Positions 52,708 through 64,000 of a stretch of 64,000 nucleotides of DNA are shown here, in pieces. Made by a program: the position numbers and the translations under genes. How positions within the stretch are numbered: the first letter of the stretch is position 1; each line of letters starts with the position of its first letter. The stretch is from Saccharospirillum mangrovi (GTDB taxonomy: Bacteria > Pseudomonadota > Gammaproteobacteria > Pseudomonadales > Natronospirillaceae). The DNA lies in NCBI RefSeq assembly GCF_003367315.1, contig NZ_CP031415.1, positions 3,098,001 to 3,162,000 of the forward strand, given 5' to 3'. Below the pieces are notes generated by a model. That model saw only the letters and a list, made by a program, of their open reading frames with translations. It was not told the DNA's origin and made no database searches.

Positions 52708-53703
52708 GTGACTGCTCAAGAATCCACGCTGCTGTCGGTCGAAAACCTCAGCGTCCGTTTCGGCACCGGCAAGAACCCTTTTACCGCCGTTGACCGCATC
52801 AGCTATCAAGTCAAAGCCGGCGAAGTGGTCGGCATTGTCGGCGAATCCGGTTCCGGCAAAAGTGTGTCGTCGCTGGCGTTGATGGGACTGATCGATTTCC
52901 CTGGCAAGGTCGAAGCCCAGGGCCTGAGTTTCAAAGACACCGACCTGCTGAAACTGAGTGAAAAACAGCGCCGTAAAATCACCGGCTCTGATATTTCAAT
53001 GATCTTCCAGGACCCGATGACCTCGCTGAACCCGGCGTTCACCGTCGGCAACCAGATCATGGAAGCCATCGAAGTGCACCAGGGCGGCACGCCCGCCGAG
53101 CGTAAGGAAAAGGCCATCGACCTGCTGCGTCAGGTGGGTATTCCGGCACCGGAAAGCCGCATCAACAACTTCCCGCATCAGTTATCGGGCGGTATGAGCC
53201 AGCGCGTGATGATCGCCATGGCGATTGCCTGCGACCCGAAATTGCTGATCGCCGACGAACCGACCACGGCGCTCGACGTGACCATTCAGGCGCAGATCAT
53301 CGAGTTGCTGCTCAAGCTGCAACGCGAAAAACAGATGGGTCTGATTCTGATCACACACGACCTGGCATTGGTCGCTGAAGCGGCTGATCGCGTGGTGGTG
53401 ATGTACGCCGGCCAGATCGTCGAGACCGGCCCGGCCGCCGAAATTTTCAAAGCGCCGCGTCACCCTTACACCCAGGCACTGATGCGTTCCCTGCCCGAAT
53501 CGGCCATGGGTCACAATCGCCTGCAAGCGCTGCCCGGCGTGGTGCCCGGCGCTAACGACCGGCCCCAGGGCTGCCTGCTGAACCCGCGCTGTCCGTACGC
53601 CACCGACCGCTGCCGCAGCGAAGAACCGAGCTACATCGGCCCGCAAGGTCGCCAGGCCAAGTGCTTCTATCCATTGGATGACAACGGGAGGCCCGCCGCA
53701 TGA
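52708..53703 (+). CDS. dppD: Dipeptide ABC transporter ATPase
   Basis: 331 residues starting at GTG 52708 (AGGAG upstream). GESGSGKS Walker [34 protein letters not shown], and a C-terminal four-Cys oligopeptide-ABC region ([20 protein letters not shown] ... AKCFYPL) that coordinates an iron-sulfur cluster in related proteins. Overlaps dppF by 4 bases. Confidence 0.94.
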   Translation: MTAQESTLLSVENLSVRFGTGKNPFTAVDRISYQVKAGEVVGIVGESGSGKSVSSLALMGLIDFPGKVEAQGLSFKDTDLLKLSEKQRRKITGSDISMIFQDPMTSLNPAFTVGNQIMEAIEVHQGGTPAERKEKAIDLLRQVGIPAPESRINNFPHQLSGGMSQRVMIAMAIACDPKLLIADEPTTALDVTIQAQIIELLLKLQREKQMGLILITHDLALVAEAADRVVVMYAGQIVETGPAAEIFKAPRHPYTQALMRSLPESAMGHNRLQALPGVVPGANDRPQGCLLNPRCPYATDRCRSEEPSYIGPQGRQAKCFYPLDDNGRPAA

Positions 53704-54707
53704 CGGACACCCAAAACCGCCCCATCATGCAGGGGCTGGGACTGAAACAGCATTACAGCGTGAACCAGGGTTTTATGAAGCCCAAGGGCACGGTGAAAGC
53801 GCTCGACGGCGTGAATTTCTCCGTTGAAGCCGGCAAGACGCTGGCCGTAGTCGGTGAATCCGGTTGCGGTAAATCAACGCTGGCGCGACTGCTGACGATG
53901 ATCGAAACACCCACCGAAGGCGCGCTCGAATTCGACGGCCAGGATCTGCTGAAACTCGATGCCGCCAAACGCAAAGAATTGCGTCAGCGTATCCAGATTA
54001 TTTTCCAGAACCCGTACGGCTCGCTGAACCCGCGCAAAAAAATCGGCACCATTTTGGAAGAACCGCTGGTCATCAACACCCAGCTGAGCAAAGCCGAACG
54101 CAAGGAAAAAGCGCTCAGCCTGCTGCAAAAAGTCGGTTTACGCCCGGAACATTACGACCGCTACCCGCACATGTTTTCCGGCGGTCAGCGCCAGCGCATC
54201 GCCATCGCGCGTGGTTTGATGATGAACCCGAAAGTCGTCGTCGCCGACGAACCGGTATCGGCACTGGACGTATCGGTTCAGGCACAGGTACTGAACCTGA
54301 TGATGGATTTGCAGGACGAACTGGGCCTGGCTTACGTGTTCATCTCGCACGATCTGTCGGTGGTGGAACACATCGCCGACGACGTCATGGTGATGTACCT
54401 GGGCAAGGTGGTGGAATACGGTTCGACCGAGCAGATTTTCGGCAATCCGCAGCATCCGTATACACGGGCGCTGCTGTCGTCAACGCCGCGCATCGAACCG
54501 GAAAAACGCATCGAGAAAATTCGCCTGACCGGCGAGTTGCCATCGCCGTTGAACCCGCCATCGGGCTGCGCCTTCCACGGCCGTTGCCAATTTGCGAATG
54601 AACGTTGCAGCGCAGAAACGCCGATGTTGAAGCAGCAGGATGCTGCTTCAACCGTGGCGTGTTTCGGCGTGGATGAAACGCGATTGCCGTATTTGGTGAC
54701 AGCTTAA
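53700..54707 (+). CDS. dppF: Dipeptide ABC transporter ATPase
   Basis: 335 residues; the ATGA at 53700 overlaps the dppD stop. GESGCGKS Walker [34 protein letters not shown], and C-terminal [15 protein letters not shown] ... VACFG Cys motif. Partner of DppD in the heterodimeric motor. Confidence 0.94.
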   Translation: MTDTQNRPIMQGLGLKQHYSVNQGFMKPKGTVKALDGVNFSVEAGKTLAVVGESGCGKSTLARLLTMIETPTEGALEFDGQDLLKLDAAKRKELRQRIQIIFQNPYGSLNPRKKIGTILEEPLVINTQLSKAERKEKALSLLQKVGLRPEHYDRYPHMFSGGQRQRIAIARGLMMNPKVVVADEPVSALDVSVQAQVLNLMMDLQDELGLAYVFISHDLSVVEHIADDVMVMYLGKVVEYGSTEQIFGNPQHPYTRALLSSTPRIEPEKRIEKIRLTGELPSPLNPPSGCAFHGRCQFANERCSAETPMLKQQDAASTVACFGVDETRLPYLVTA

Positions 54708-54733
54708 CGCTTGACGGAAGACGGGAGACGGGA

Positions 54734-54792
54734 GACGGGAGACGCCAGTTAGCAAAGGACAAACCCGTCGCCGCTATTCAGCGTCTCCCGTC
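54734..54792. repeat. Tandem 7-bp repeat and inverted repeat after dppF
   Basis: About 3.5 copies of GACGGGA (from about 54719) run into GACGGGAGACGC (54734-54745), whose exact complement GCGTCTCCCGTC lies at 54781-54792. It sits between two convergent transcription units; likely a REP-like or termination element. Confidence 0.5.
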
Positions 54793-54840
54793 CGGGCGGC
54801 GTACCGCTCCCGTAAAGCGTCTTCCAGGGCGCAACGCGCC

Positions 54841-55320
54841 CTACTCACACATCCCAAACTCGCACGCCTGCGCCCTGGCCTGGCGTGCGCCTTCCAAATT
54901 TCCCTGCCCGGACCGGGCCTGAGCAATGGCGTGCCACAGCCGTGCGCTGCGCTCGCGGTTGCCGGTGTTGACGGTTAATCCTCGCAAGGCGATTTGTTCG
55001 GCGTCGCTGAAACGGCCCTGGCCCAGCCGCACTTCGGCAATTTCGGCGTAGAGGTCGGCGTCGCGGCTGTCGAGTCGCAACGCCCGTTCGAGTAAGCCGG
55101 CGGCTTTGTCCCAATCACCCGCGGCCTGTGCGGCCAGCGCTTCGCTGCGCAGTTGATCGACCGGCGAACGCGGTGCCGGTGCGGCGTTCTGTTCGGCATC
55201 CGGCGTCAGTCGGTCTTCCTGTTGTTGCAGCCGGTCGCTCGGGCCGGGCTGGCTGACGCAGCCGGCCAACAGCAGTGCCAGCAACAATGACAACAACAAT
55301 GTGACCGATAACGGCCGCAT
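54841..55320 (-). CDS. TPR lipoprotein, LpoP-like PBP1b activator
   Basis: 159 residues from the ATG at 55320, sharing one base with the PBP1b stop (TGATG), which implies translational coupling. Lipoprotein signal with LLLALLLAGC (lipobox LAGC, Cys21). A Gln/Pro/Ala-rich linker follows (about 22-57), then TPR units: ALAAQAAGDWDKAAGLLERALRLDSRDADLYAEIAEVRLGQGRFSDAEQIALRGL and a further one. In Pseudomonas, LpoP is a TPR lipoprotein encoded beside PBP1b that stimulates it from the outer membrane. Position and architecture match; sequence identity is untested. Confidence 0.75.
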   Translation of the reverse strand: MRPLSVTLLLSLLLALLLAGCVSQPGPSDRLQQQEDRLTPDAEQNAAPAPRSPVDQLRSEALAAQAAGDWDKAAGLLERALRLDSRDADLYAEIAEVRLGQGRFSDAEQIALRGLTVNTGNRERSARLWHAIAQARSGQGNLEGARQARAQACEFGMCE

Positions 55321-57659
55321 CAATTGAACAGGCGTTCCCATATCGAAGGCTTCTCCACGTTTTGGTCGGTGGCATCGCTGGCCGGGCCGTCGGCGTTGCA
55401 GCGACGTTGGTTGTCAGGCTCGGTGCCGACGACGAAGGGCAACAGACGAGCGCCGTCGCAGCGCTGCGGCACCACGGCGCCACTGTCATTCACCGGCAAG
55501 TAATCGACCCGCACCGGCTGGCCTCGGCGCTCCTGAATCGGTTCCAGTTCGCGCATCAGTTCCGCCCAGATCGGCAAGGCGCCGCTGGAGCCGGTCAACG
55601 CCATCGGTGCGTTGTTGTCGCGGCCGACCCAGACCACGGCTTGGCGGTCGCCGCTGTAGCCGGCAAACCAGGCGTCGCGGTTGTCGTCGGTGGTGCCGGT
55701 CTTGCCAGCCAGCCACCAGTCTTGCGGCAAGCGCCATTGCAACGAACGTGCGGTGCCGGTGAGCGTGACCTGATGCAATGCGTCCTGAAGCAGAAACACC
55801 TGCTCCGGGTCGAAGCGTTGCTCAACGCTCAAATCAAACCGCTGCAACACGCCCTGTTGCGGATGCACCACGGCGCGGATGGCGTTCAGCGGGGTGTAGA
55901 AACCGTTGCCGGAAATGGTCTGGAAATACTGCGCCACCTGGAACGGCGACAGGCCATGCGCGCCAAGCATCACCGCCGGCACCGGCGGCGGCGTTTCGTC
56001 GATGCCAAGCCGGTCGATCACATCGAACACATTCGCCAACCCGACTTCCATGCCCAGCCGCGCCGTCGCCTGGTTGTAACTGTTTGCCAGAGCGTCGATC
56101 AACAATGGATTGCCGTGGCTTTCCTTATCGTAATTACGCGGCTGCCAGAGTTTGCCGTCGGCACCAGAGACGGTGACTTCAGCATCGCTGATCGGCGTCG
56201 CCAGGGTGTAGCCCTGTTCCAGCGCCGCCAGATAAACCGCCGGTTTCATCAACGAGCCAATGGAACGACGCGCATCCAGCGCGCGGTTAAAGCCGGCCAC
56301 TTCCGGACGACGACCGCCGAGCATGGCGAGCACATCGCCGGTCGAAGGCCGCGTCACCAACGCAGCGGTTTCCAATTCGTCGCCCGGCCCGGCCGAGGCT
56401 TCGACTTCCGGCAGACGACGTTCAACCGCATGCTCTAAACCCAACTGCGCCAGCGGGTTCAGGGTGGTGAAAACGGTCAGACCTTCGGCCAGTAAATCTT
56501 CCTTGCGATAACCCTCGGCCAGTTGCCGCCGCACCAGATCCATAAAGGCCGGATAACTGGCCTGACCCGGCGCCGTACTGATGTCGAGCGGCTGGCGAAT
56601 CGCCTGCTGATAATCCAGATCTTCGATGATGCCGTTCTCATACCACAGCCGCAGCACCAGATTGCGCCGCTCCAATGCCCGTTCCGGATTGCGGCGCGGG
56701 TTGTAATACGACGGCCCTTTGATCATGCCGACCAGCAACGCCTGCTGGTGCAAATCGAGCGCCGGCAGCGGCGTACCGAAGAAGAACTGCGCACCCAGCC
56801 CAAAGCCGTTCACCGAACGCTGGCCCTGCTGGCCGACATACACCTCGTTTAAATACGCCTCAAGAATGGTCGCCTTGTCGTAATGCCATTCCATCAACAA
56901 CGCCATCAAGGCTTCATTGCCTTTGCGCCACAACGTTTGCTCGGACGACAAATACAGATTCTTCACCAACTGCTGCGTCAGCGTGCTGCCGCCCTGTTCA
57001 ATGGAACCGGACGTAATGTTGGCCCACAGCGCCCGGGCAATGCCGGTAATCGACACGCCGTGGTGCTCAAAGAAATGTCGGTCTTCGACCACGATCAAAC
57101 CGGCAACCAGCGTTGGCGGCATCACCTGCAACGGCATCAGCAAACGGTCTTCGCGATTGCCCGGATACACCTGACCGATAAACAGCGGGTCGAGCCGCGC
57201 TAGCAGAATGGGATCGTTCGACACATCGGTCACGCTTTGCAGCGAGTGGCCGCTGAAATCGAGCGTCAGAATGCGCGACGGCTCCACCTCGTCCCAGAAA
57301 TTGAAGCCGCGAGTGTGCACATGCAACGTCTGGCCGCTGCGCTGAAAACGACCGGGCTGGTTGATGCGATCGGACGCGCGATACCCCAACTGTTCCAGCA
57401 ACGCCTGCGCCTGGTCGACACTGAGCGGCGCGCCGGCGTAGAGCTCCTGCGCTTCGCTGTAGACGCGCGCCGGAATCGTAAAGCGCTGGCCTTCAAAGCG
57501 TTCGCGCACCACAGCATTGAGATAGAACATCCAGGCGATTAATACCGCCAGGCCGATCAGCGCGGCCTGCAACAAACGCCAGCGCCAACGCTGCCAGCGG
57601 CTGTCGGACGACGATGAATGGGAACGAGAAGGACGACGGGGAGACTTTGGTTTCGGCAT
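55320..57659 (-). CDS. mrcB: Penicillin-binding protein 1B
   Basis: 779 residues, bifunctional class A PBP. Short cytoplasmic basic tail, membrane helix at about 30-48, UB2H domain at about 70-155, glycosyltransferase domain with catalytic Glu192 (EDRHFFEHHG) and EQGGSTLTQQLVKNLYL, and a transpeptidase domain with S469LMK472, SYN at 527-529 and KTGTT at 653-657. It polymerises and cross-links peptidoglycan. The extended linker and UB2H domain identify PBP1b, not PBP1a. Followed with one-base overlap by a TPR lipoprotein that is probably its activator. Confidence 0.96.
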   Translation of the reverse strand: MPKPKSPRRPSRSHSSSSDSRWQRWRWRLLQAALIGLAVLIAWMFYLNAVVRERFEGQRFTIPARVYSEAQELYAGAPLSVDQAQALLEQLGYRASDRINQPGRFQRSGQTLHVHTRGFNFWDEVEPSRILTLDFSGHSLQSVTDVSNDPILLARLDPLFIGQVYPGNREDRLLMPLQVMPPTLVAGLIVVEDRHFFEHHGVSITGIARALWANITSGSIEQGGSTLTQQLVKNLYLSSEQTLWRKGNEALMALLMEWHYDKATILEAYLNEVYVGQQGQRSVNGFGLGAQFFFGTPLPALDLHQQALLVGMIKGPSYYNPRRNPERALERRNLVLRLWYENGIIEDLDYQQAIRQPLDISTAPGQASYPAFMDLVRRQLAEGYRKEDLLAEGLTVFTTLNPLAQLGLEHAVERRLPEVEASAGPGDELETAALVTRPSTGDVLAMLGGRRPEVAGFNRALDARRSIGSLMKPAVYLAALEQGYTLATPISDAEVTVSGADGKLWQPRNYDKESHGNPLLIDALANSYNQATARLGMEVGLANVFDVIDRLGIDETPPPVPAVMLGAHGLSPFQVAQYFQTISGNGFYTPLNAIRAVVHPQQGVLQRFDLSVEQRFDPEQVFLLQDALHQVTLTGTARSLQWRLPQDWWLAGKTGTTDDNRDAWFAGYSGDRQAVVWVGRDNNAPMALTGSSGALPIWAELMRELEPIQERRGQPVRVDYLPVNDSGAVVPQRCDGARLLPFVVGTEPDNQRRCNADGPASDATDQNVEKPSIWERLFN

Positions 57660-57908
57660 GGCGCCGGATTATAAGGTGCCGCTCCGGCCTTGTCTGCGAC
57701 CATTCCATGACCGCCCGCACAGAAAGCCGTGCCCAGCTCCAGCTCACCCGCCTCTCAATAGGTATTCTTTAAAGATACCCTTATTGATTATTTATAGACA
57801 TAAGTCACATTTTAATAAACCAAGCTATCAAAAATTACACATAAAGATACCATACGTCACCTAAGATACTTGTCGGTATATTCCCACTAGCCCTTTTGAG
57901 TTGTTGGC
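57660..57908. promoter_or_regulatory. AT-rich divergent promoter region of mrcB and the polysaccharide cluster
   Basis: 57750-57890 is markedly AT-rich (several TTTAAAGATA and TTATTTATAG-like elements), in contrast to GC-rich genes on both sides. No single promoter can be chosen with confidence. Confidence 0.45.
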
Positions 57909-58730
57909 GTGTTTTACTCCTCATTCACTTCCAATCTGGCGGGCACCTTGCGCTTCCCGCTCAACGACGTTGCTTCAGCGTTCCGGCTGTACCGCATCTG
58001 GATGACGCTGGGCTGGAACGACATCCTGGCGCGCTACCGTCGTTCTGTTCTGGGTCCGTTGTGGTTAACCATCAGCATGGCGGTCACCATCGCCGTCATG
58101 GGTCCGCTGTACGGCAGCATTTTCAACATCGACATCCGCGCCTTTATGCCGCACCTCAGTCTGGGGTTAATCGCCTGGGGGTTTATCTCGGCGCAATTGA
58201 TTGAGTTCGGGGAAATCTTCCAGCACTCGGCGCATTACCTGCGCAACATGAAGCTGCCGCTGTCGCTGTTCATCCTGCGCGTGCAGTACCGGCAACTGAT
58301 CATCCTGGCGCACAACCTGGCGATCATCCCGGTGCTGTTTTTGATCCTCGGTTTGCCGATTCATTGGACGCTGTTGCTGGTGATTCCGGCGCTGGTATTA
58401 ATCGGCTGTAACTTCTTCTTTATCGGTCTGATCATCAGTTTTTTCTGCACCCGCTACCGCGACATGCAACCGGTGCTGACCAGCCTGATGAACCTGTTCT
58501 TCTTCGTCACGCCCATCGTCTGGCACCCGGATCAACTGTCGGGCCAACGCCGTTTTATTGCCGAACTCAATCCGCTGGCGGTCTACGTCGATCTGATTCG
58601 AGCACCGTTTTTGGGGCAAGTTCCCAGCCTGCACGAATGGGGTTTCGCACTGGGCAGCGCCGTTGTGTTGCTGCTGGCGGCGCTCTATTTGCTCAAACGC
58701 AGCGGCCACCGCCTGGTGTATTGGCTATGA
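57909..58730 (+). CDS. wzm: Polysaccharide ABC exporter permease (Wzm)
   Basis: 273 residues starting at GTG 57909. ABC-2-type export permease: WNDILARYRRSVLGPLWLTISMAVTIAVMGPLYG is the conserved Wzm/KpsM N-terminal part, followed by five more hydrophobic segments and FFVTPIVWHPDQL. It forms the channel for undecaprenol-linked polysaccharide export, with the ATPase encoded next (ATGA overlap). Confidence 0.92.
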   Translation: MFYSSFTSNLAGTLRFPLNDVASAFRLYRIWMTLGWNDILARYRRSVLGPLWLTISMAVTIAVMGPLYGSIFNIDIRAFMPHLSLGLIAWGFISAQLIEFGEIFQHSAHYLRNMKLPLSLFILRVQYRQLIILAHNLAIIPVLFLILGLPIHWTLLLVIPALVLIGCNFFFIGLIISFFCTRYRDMQPVLTSLMNLFFFVTPIVWHPDQLSGQRRFIAELNPLAVYVDLIRAPFLGQVPSLHEWGFALGSAVVLLLAALYLLKRSGHRLVYWL

Positions 58731-59452
58731 CGACCGGCACAACCATGAACATCCAACTCGATCAGGTGCAGATTCGTTTCCCGATTTACGAATCGGACGA
58801 CCGCTCGTTCAAGCGAACGCTGCTCTCGGCCGCCGGTGGTCGCATTCTGAAAGACCCGAAAAACCGCGTCGAAATTGAAGCACTGCGTGACATCAATCTG
58901 CGCATTCAACACGGCGAACGCGTGGCGTTGCTGGGCCACAACGGCAGCGGCAAAACCACCTTGCTGCGTGTGCTGGCGGGCGTTTATACGCCTGTGTCCG
59001 GCCAGGTGTCGGTGAGCGGACGCATCACCAGCTTGCTCGATTCCATGCTCGGCATGGACCCGGAACTCACCGGCCTGGAAAACATCCGGTTACGGCTGTT
59101 GTTCATGGGCAAAACGCGTTCGCAAAGCGACGCCCTGATCGACGGCATTGTCGAATTCAGCGAACTCGGCGACTTCATCTACATGCCAGTACGCACCTAT
59201 TCCAGCGGCATGGTGTTGCGCCTGGCGTTCGCCATTTCCACCAGCGTCGCGCCCGACATTTTGTTGATGGACGAATGGATGAGCGTCGGCGACGAACAGT
59301 TCCGCGACAAAGCCGAAGCCCGGCTGAAAAGTTACGTCGACGCCGCCGGCATTCTGGTCATGGCAACGCACGACGAAGGCCTCGCTCGCCGCAGCTGCAA
59401 CCGAATCATCCGCATGGCGCACGGCGTCATTCAAGAGGACCAACCGGCATGA
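58727..59452 (+). CDS. wzt: Polysaccharide ABC exporter ATPase (Wzt) without carbohydrate-binding domain
   Basis: 241 residues from the ATG at 58727 (overlapping the wzm stop; 58745 is an alternative). Walker A GHNGSGKT at 70-77, signature YSSGMVLRLAFAI, Walker B ILLMDEWMSVGD. It ends soon after the nucleotide-binding domain, so it lacks the C-terminal glycan-recognition domain of E. coli O8/O9a Wzt. The short form is found in Klebsiella O1/O2a galactan exporters and in mycobacterial galactan export. Overlaps the next gene by ATGA. Confidence 0.92.
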   Translation: MTTGTTMNIQLDQVQIRFPIYESDDRSFKRTLLSAAGGRILKDPKNRVEIEALRDINLRIQHGERVALLGHNGSGKTTLLRVLAGVYTPVSGQVSVSGRITSLLDSMLGMDPELTGLENIRLRLLFMGKTRSQSDALIDGIVEFSELGDFIYMPVRTYSSGMVLRLAFAISTSVAPDILLMDEWMSVGDEQFRDKAEARLKSYVDAAGILVMATHDEGLARRSCNRIIRMAHGVIQEDQPA

Positions 59453-61182
59453 CCCGCCTGCAACACCTGCAATTCAACATCGACCATCTGGAAAAACGCG
59501 TGCTCTTCGCCAGCGACGCCATGCTGTCATTAATTCGCGGCGACCGCGGCTTGCGTTTGCCAGCGCAGACCGAACTGAACCTCAACCAGTTGGCGCACTG
59601 CTTTCCCAACCACCATTACCACCACTACACCCCGATTCGACGCATTCAATTGCAAGTCGGCCAGGTGACCGGCGCCGGTCGCATTCAGGTCTATTTCGTC
59701 GATGGCATGAGCGCCAAAACATTGGTGCTGGATTGGCAGGTGGACGAAGGCAAACAGTTAGTGTCCGCCGACATCGCCTTACGACCGGAAGCCGGCTATT
59801 TCTTCGTGCGACTGGACAGCGGCCAGACCGCCTTCGATGTCTGCGACATGGCCTGGGTGACCGATCAAGTTGCCGAGCCGAATCACAAGCTGGTCATCGG
59901 CATCACCACCTTTAAACGCGAACAATATCTGCTGCCCAATCTGGAAAAACTGACTCACTGTGCCGAGCTGGGTCGGTTGAATCTCGACATCGTCGTCGTC
60001 GATAACGGCCGCACGCTCAGCGCCGAACAATTGCCGTCGGGCGTGCATTTAATCAGCCAGGACAACCTCGGCGGCACCGGCGGTTTTATGCGCTCGTTGC
60101 GCTACGCCAAAGGCATCGAAGCGCATCGTGTTTTGTTTATGGATGACGACGTCGAAATCTACCCGGAGCTGGTCTATCGCGCGCTGATGTTTGCCAACCT
60201 GACCACGCAACCGGCTGCCGTCGGCATGATGATGATGAGCGCCAGCCAGCCCTGGCTGGTATGGGAACAAGGTGCCGGTCTGGATTACAGCCGGGTGACG
60301 CGCATCTTCCGCCACAACGCCAGTTTAAGTGCCAAAAAACCGAGCACATTGAACCGTCTGAATCGGGTCCACCAAACGGCGTTTACCGCCTGGTGGGGCA
60401 CCGCTTTGCCGGTCGCTGAAACACCCTTTATTCCCAACATGTTCATCAAGAACGACGACATTCTGGTTGCCCGCCAACTGGCGCAAAAAGGCATTCCGTC
60501 GTTCACCTTGCCGAGCGCGTTTTTGTGGCACGAAGACTTCCACAAAAAACCCTACACCTGGCAATTCATCTACGAGATGCGCAACGCCTGCTACATGCGT
60601 TTTCTGTGCCCGGAAGAAACACGCGCACTGCCGATGTTGAAGTCCATCGCCGAGCAATTCGTCAAGTTCATGCTGATGGGCGACAACTACCGATCATCGA
60701 TGGTGCTGTGGGGTTTGCAGGAAGTGACTCGATTGAACCCGCAGTATTTCAACGACGTCGAACGCCTCAAAGCCATTCATCAACGCGCCATGGCGCACTA
60801 CCCGATGCAGGACATGTCGCCCTGGCTGTCGGTGGACGATGAAGCGCACCGCCAATACCGCAAGTTCAGCAAACTCAAAGTGTTGTTGTCGGGCTTCGGT
60901 TACCTGCCGTTTTTGTCGCGCAAAACGCTCAGCGACGGCAACCCCTACCCGGTGCCGATGAACGAAACCCGGCTCGTGGGTGCTGGGCATTTTCGCAGTC
61001 TGGTGTTTTTCGACCCGAGCACACTCAAGGGCTACCGCAGCGAACGGCGGCTGTCGCAACTGATTAAACAAAGCAGTCTGTTCGCGCTGTATTCACTGCG
61101 GTTTTTCTGGCGCTTTCGCCAACTGAAAAAACTCAGACTGACGGTCACCGACCAGTACTGGGACCCTTATTTCAACGCCTGA
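59449..61182 (+). CDS. GlfT2-like galactofuranosyltransferase
   Basis: 577 residues from the ATG at 59449 (overlapping wzt by 4). An N-terminal beta-sandwich (about 1-140) precedes a GT-A domain: VIGITTFKREQYLLPNLEKL, NLGGTGGFMRSLRYA, metal-binding DDD at 232-234 (FMDDDVE), TAWWGTALP at 313-321, IKNDD near 333-337 and WHEDFHKKPYTWQFIYEMRNACYM with H361. All of these are in the same order as in mycobacterial GlfT2 (637 residues), which polymerises the galactan of arabinogalactan. Probably transfers galactofuranose from UDP-Galf; the glf gene directly follows. Confidence 0.82.
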   Translation: MTRLQHLQFNIDHLEKRVLFASDAMLSLIRGDRGLRLPAQTELNLNQLAHCFPNHHYHHYTPIRRIQLQVGQVTGAGRIQVYFVDGMSAKTLVLDWQVDEGKQLVSADIALRPEAGYFFVRLDSGQTAFDVCDMAWVTDQVAEPNHKLVIGITTFKREQYLLPNLEKLTHCAELGRLNLDIVVVDNGRTLSAEQLPSGVHLISQDNLGGTGGFMRSLRYAKGIEAHRVLFMDDDVEIYPELVYRALMFANLTTQPAAVGMMMMSASQPWLVWEQGAGLDYSRVTRIFRHNASLSAKKPSTLNRLNRVHQTAFTAWWGTALPVAETPFIPNMFIKNDDILVARQLAQKGIPSFTLPSAFLWHEDFHKKPYTWQFIYEMRNACYMRFLCPEETRALPMLKSIAEQFVKFMLMGDNYRSSMVLWGLQEVTRLNPQYFNDVERLKAIHQRAMAHYPMQDMSPWLSVDDEAHRQYRKFSKLKVLLSGFGYLPFLSRKTLSDGNPYPVPMNETRLVGAGHFRSLVFFDPSTLKGYRSERRLSQLIKQSSLFALYSLRFFWRFRQLKKLRLTVTDQYWDPYFNA

Positions 61183-63260
<2,078 letters not shown>

Positions 63261-63264
63261 AACC

Positions 63265-64000
63265 GTGACTGAAGTTGCTGTTGTTCTCGTCACTTTTAAT
63301 CGTTTGTCGTTGTTGCAAAATTGCCTGGCGGCTTTAGCCAGTCAAAGCCGCCCGGTCGATCAGGTATATGTCATCAATAACGCCAGTACCGACGGCACCA
63401 CCGAATACCTCAATGGCTACGACGGCTCGTTAGCGCTGCACCATGTACCGATGATCGATAACCTCGGCGGCGCCGGTGGATTTTCCGTGGGTGTGGAAAT
63501 GGCCTATCTCGATGGCGCCGATTACATCTGGCTGATGGACGACGACGTCGCACCGCACGAACATTGCCTGCAACAATTGCTGCAACAGAACGATCCGGTA
63601 ATGGCTTGCCTGCGCGAAAATTCAGACGGCCAATTGGTCGAGCGCGCCAGCCAGCAATACGACTTAACCCGCTGGTGGATCGGCAATCCGCGCCGGGCAA
63701 GCATTGAAGATTGCTACGCCAAGGTTGCCGACGTGCCCGACCGCTTGTCGCTCGCCATCGCCACCTTTGAGGGTTTGTTTGTACAGCGCAAGGTCGTAAA
63801 GACTGTCGGTCTGCCTGACCCGAATTATTTTATTTTTCTCGACGACGTCGATTATTGCCTGCGCATTCGCCAGGCCGGTTTTGATATCCGACTGGCGAAC
63901 AAAGCCATCCTGAAACGCCAATTACCGATGGTGAACATCACGACGCTGAGCTGGAAAAGTGCTTACGTGTATCGCAATTTTTTCTACGTGCATTTTGTGT
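63265..64000 (+). CDS. GT2 glycosyltransferase (3' end outside window)
   Basis: Starts at GTG 63265, four bases after the previous stop, and is open to the right edge (245 codons visible). TEVAVVLVTFNRLSLLQNCLAALASQSRPVDQVYVINNASTDGT, NLGGAGGFSVGVEMAY, WLMDDDVAP and FIFLDDVDYCLRIRQAGF show the same GT2 architecture as the preceding gene, so the two look like tandem paralogues with different acceptor or linkage specificity. Confidence 0.85.
   Translation, partial: MTEVAVVLVTFNRLSLLQNCLAALASQSRPVDQVYVINNASTDGTTEYLNGYDGSLALHHVPMIDNLGGAGGFSVGVEMAYLDGADYIWLMDDDVAPHEHCLQQLLQQNDPVMACLRENSDGQLVERASQQYDLTRWWIGNPRRASIEDCYAKVADVPDRLSLAIATFEGLFVQRKVVKTVGLPDPNYFIFLDDVDYCLRIRQAGFDIRLANKAILKRQLPMVNITTLSWKSAYVYRNFFYVHFV

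Overview
The window is gammaproteobacterial chromosome, probably from a marine or aquatic member of the Oceanospirillales/Pseudomonadales side. The supports are an SmpB-ssrA pair with an ANDDNY...ALAA-type tag, an Aot/His-type amino-acid ABC transporter next to an AstE homologue, PBP1b followed by a TPR lipoprotein, and a large two-partner secretion adhesin. I cannot name the species.

Layout. 1-8698 (minus): a two-partner secretion locus. tpsB (outer-membrane transporter) is followed with overlap by tpsA, a giant adhesin whose first 2300 codons lie here and which runs off the left edge. About twenty copies of a roughly 80-residue repeat fill most of it. 9463-14183 (minus): three tandem paralogous exported proteins with beta-propeller-like 'D-G-VAW' repeats and a C-terminal hydrophobic segment plus Arg/Lys tail resembling a sorting signal. 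14950-17300 (plus): a periplasmic DUF5666-like protein, a cytochrome b561-like membrane protein and a Tat-exported sulfite-oxidase-fold molybdoprotein. 17390-19581: SDR and O-methyltransferase genes opposite a TetR regulator.

19836-41974 is a decayed genomic island inserted at the 3' end of ssrA. A 16-bp direct repeat of the tmRNA 3' end flanks it, the hairpin terminator expected just downstream of ssrA now lies at the far end, and a fragment of a tyrosine integrase remains beside ssrA. Its main cargo is an eight-gene, tightly overlapping minus-strand operon: HTH regulator, BrxA, BrxF, BrxC-like ATPase, HsdS-like specificity subunit, PglZ, HsdM-like adenine methylase and HerA-like ATPase. This is BREX type 3-like, but the usual single-chain PglX methylase is replaced by a split type I-style M plus S pair, and the helicase by a HerA-type ATPase. 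It is the best candidate here for an unusual defence system. The rest of the island holds RadC and DUF932 genes, a glycine-zipper/zinc-ribbon protein, unknown genes, a pseudogene with two in-frame stops, and terminators.

41959-48510 is core: ssrA, smpB, a CidA/LrgB pair, an AstE homologue and a basic amino-acid ABC transporter. 49091-54707 is a dppABCDF-type peptide importer. 54841-57659 (minus) is PBP1b plus a TPR lipoprotein resembling the PBP1b activator LpoP. 57909 to the right edge (plus) is a polysaccharide cluster: Wzm, Wzt, a GlfT2-like galactofuranosyltransferase, UDP-galactopyranose mutase and two GT2 enzymes. It probably makes and exports a galactofuranose-containing glycan. No tRNA, rRNA or CRISPR array was seen.
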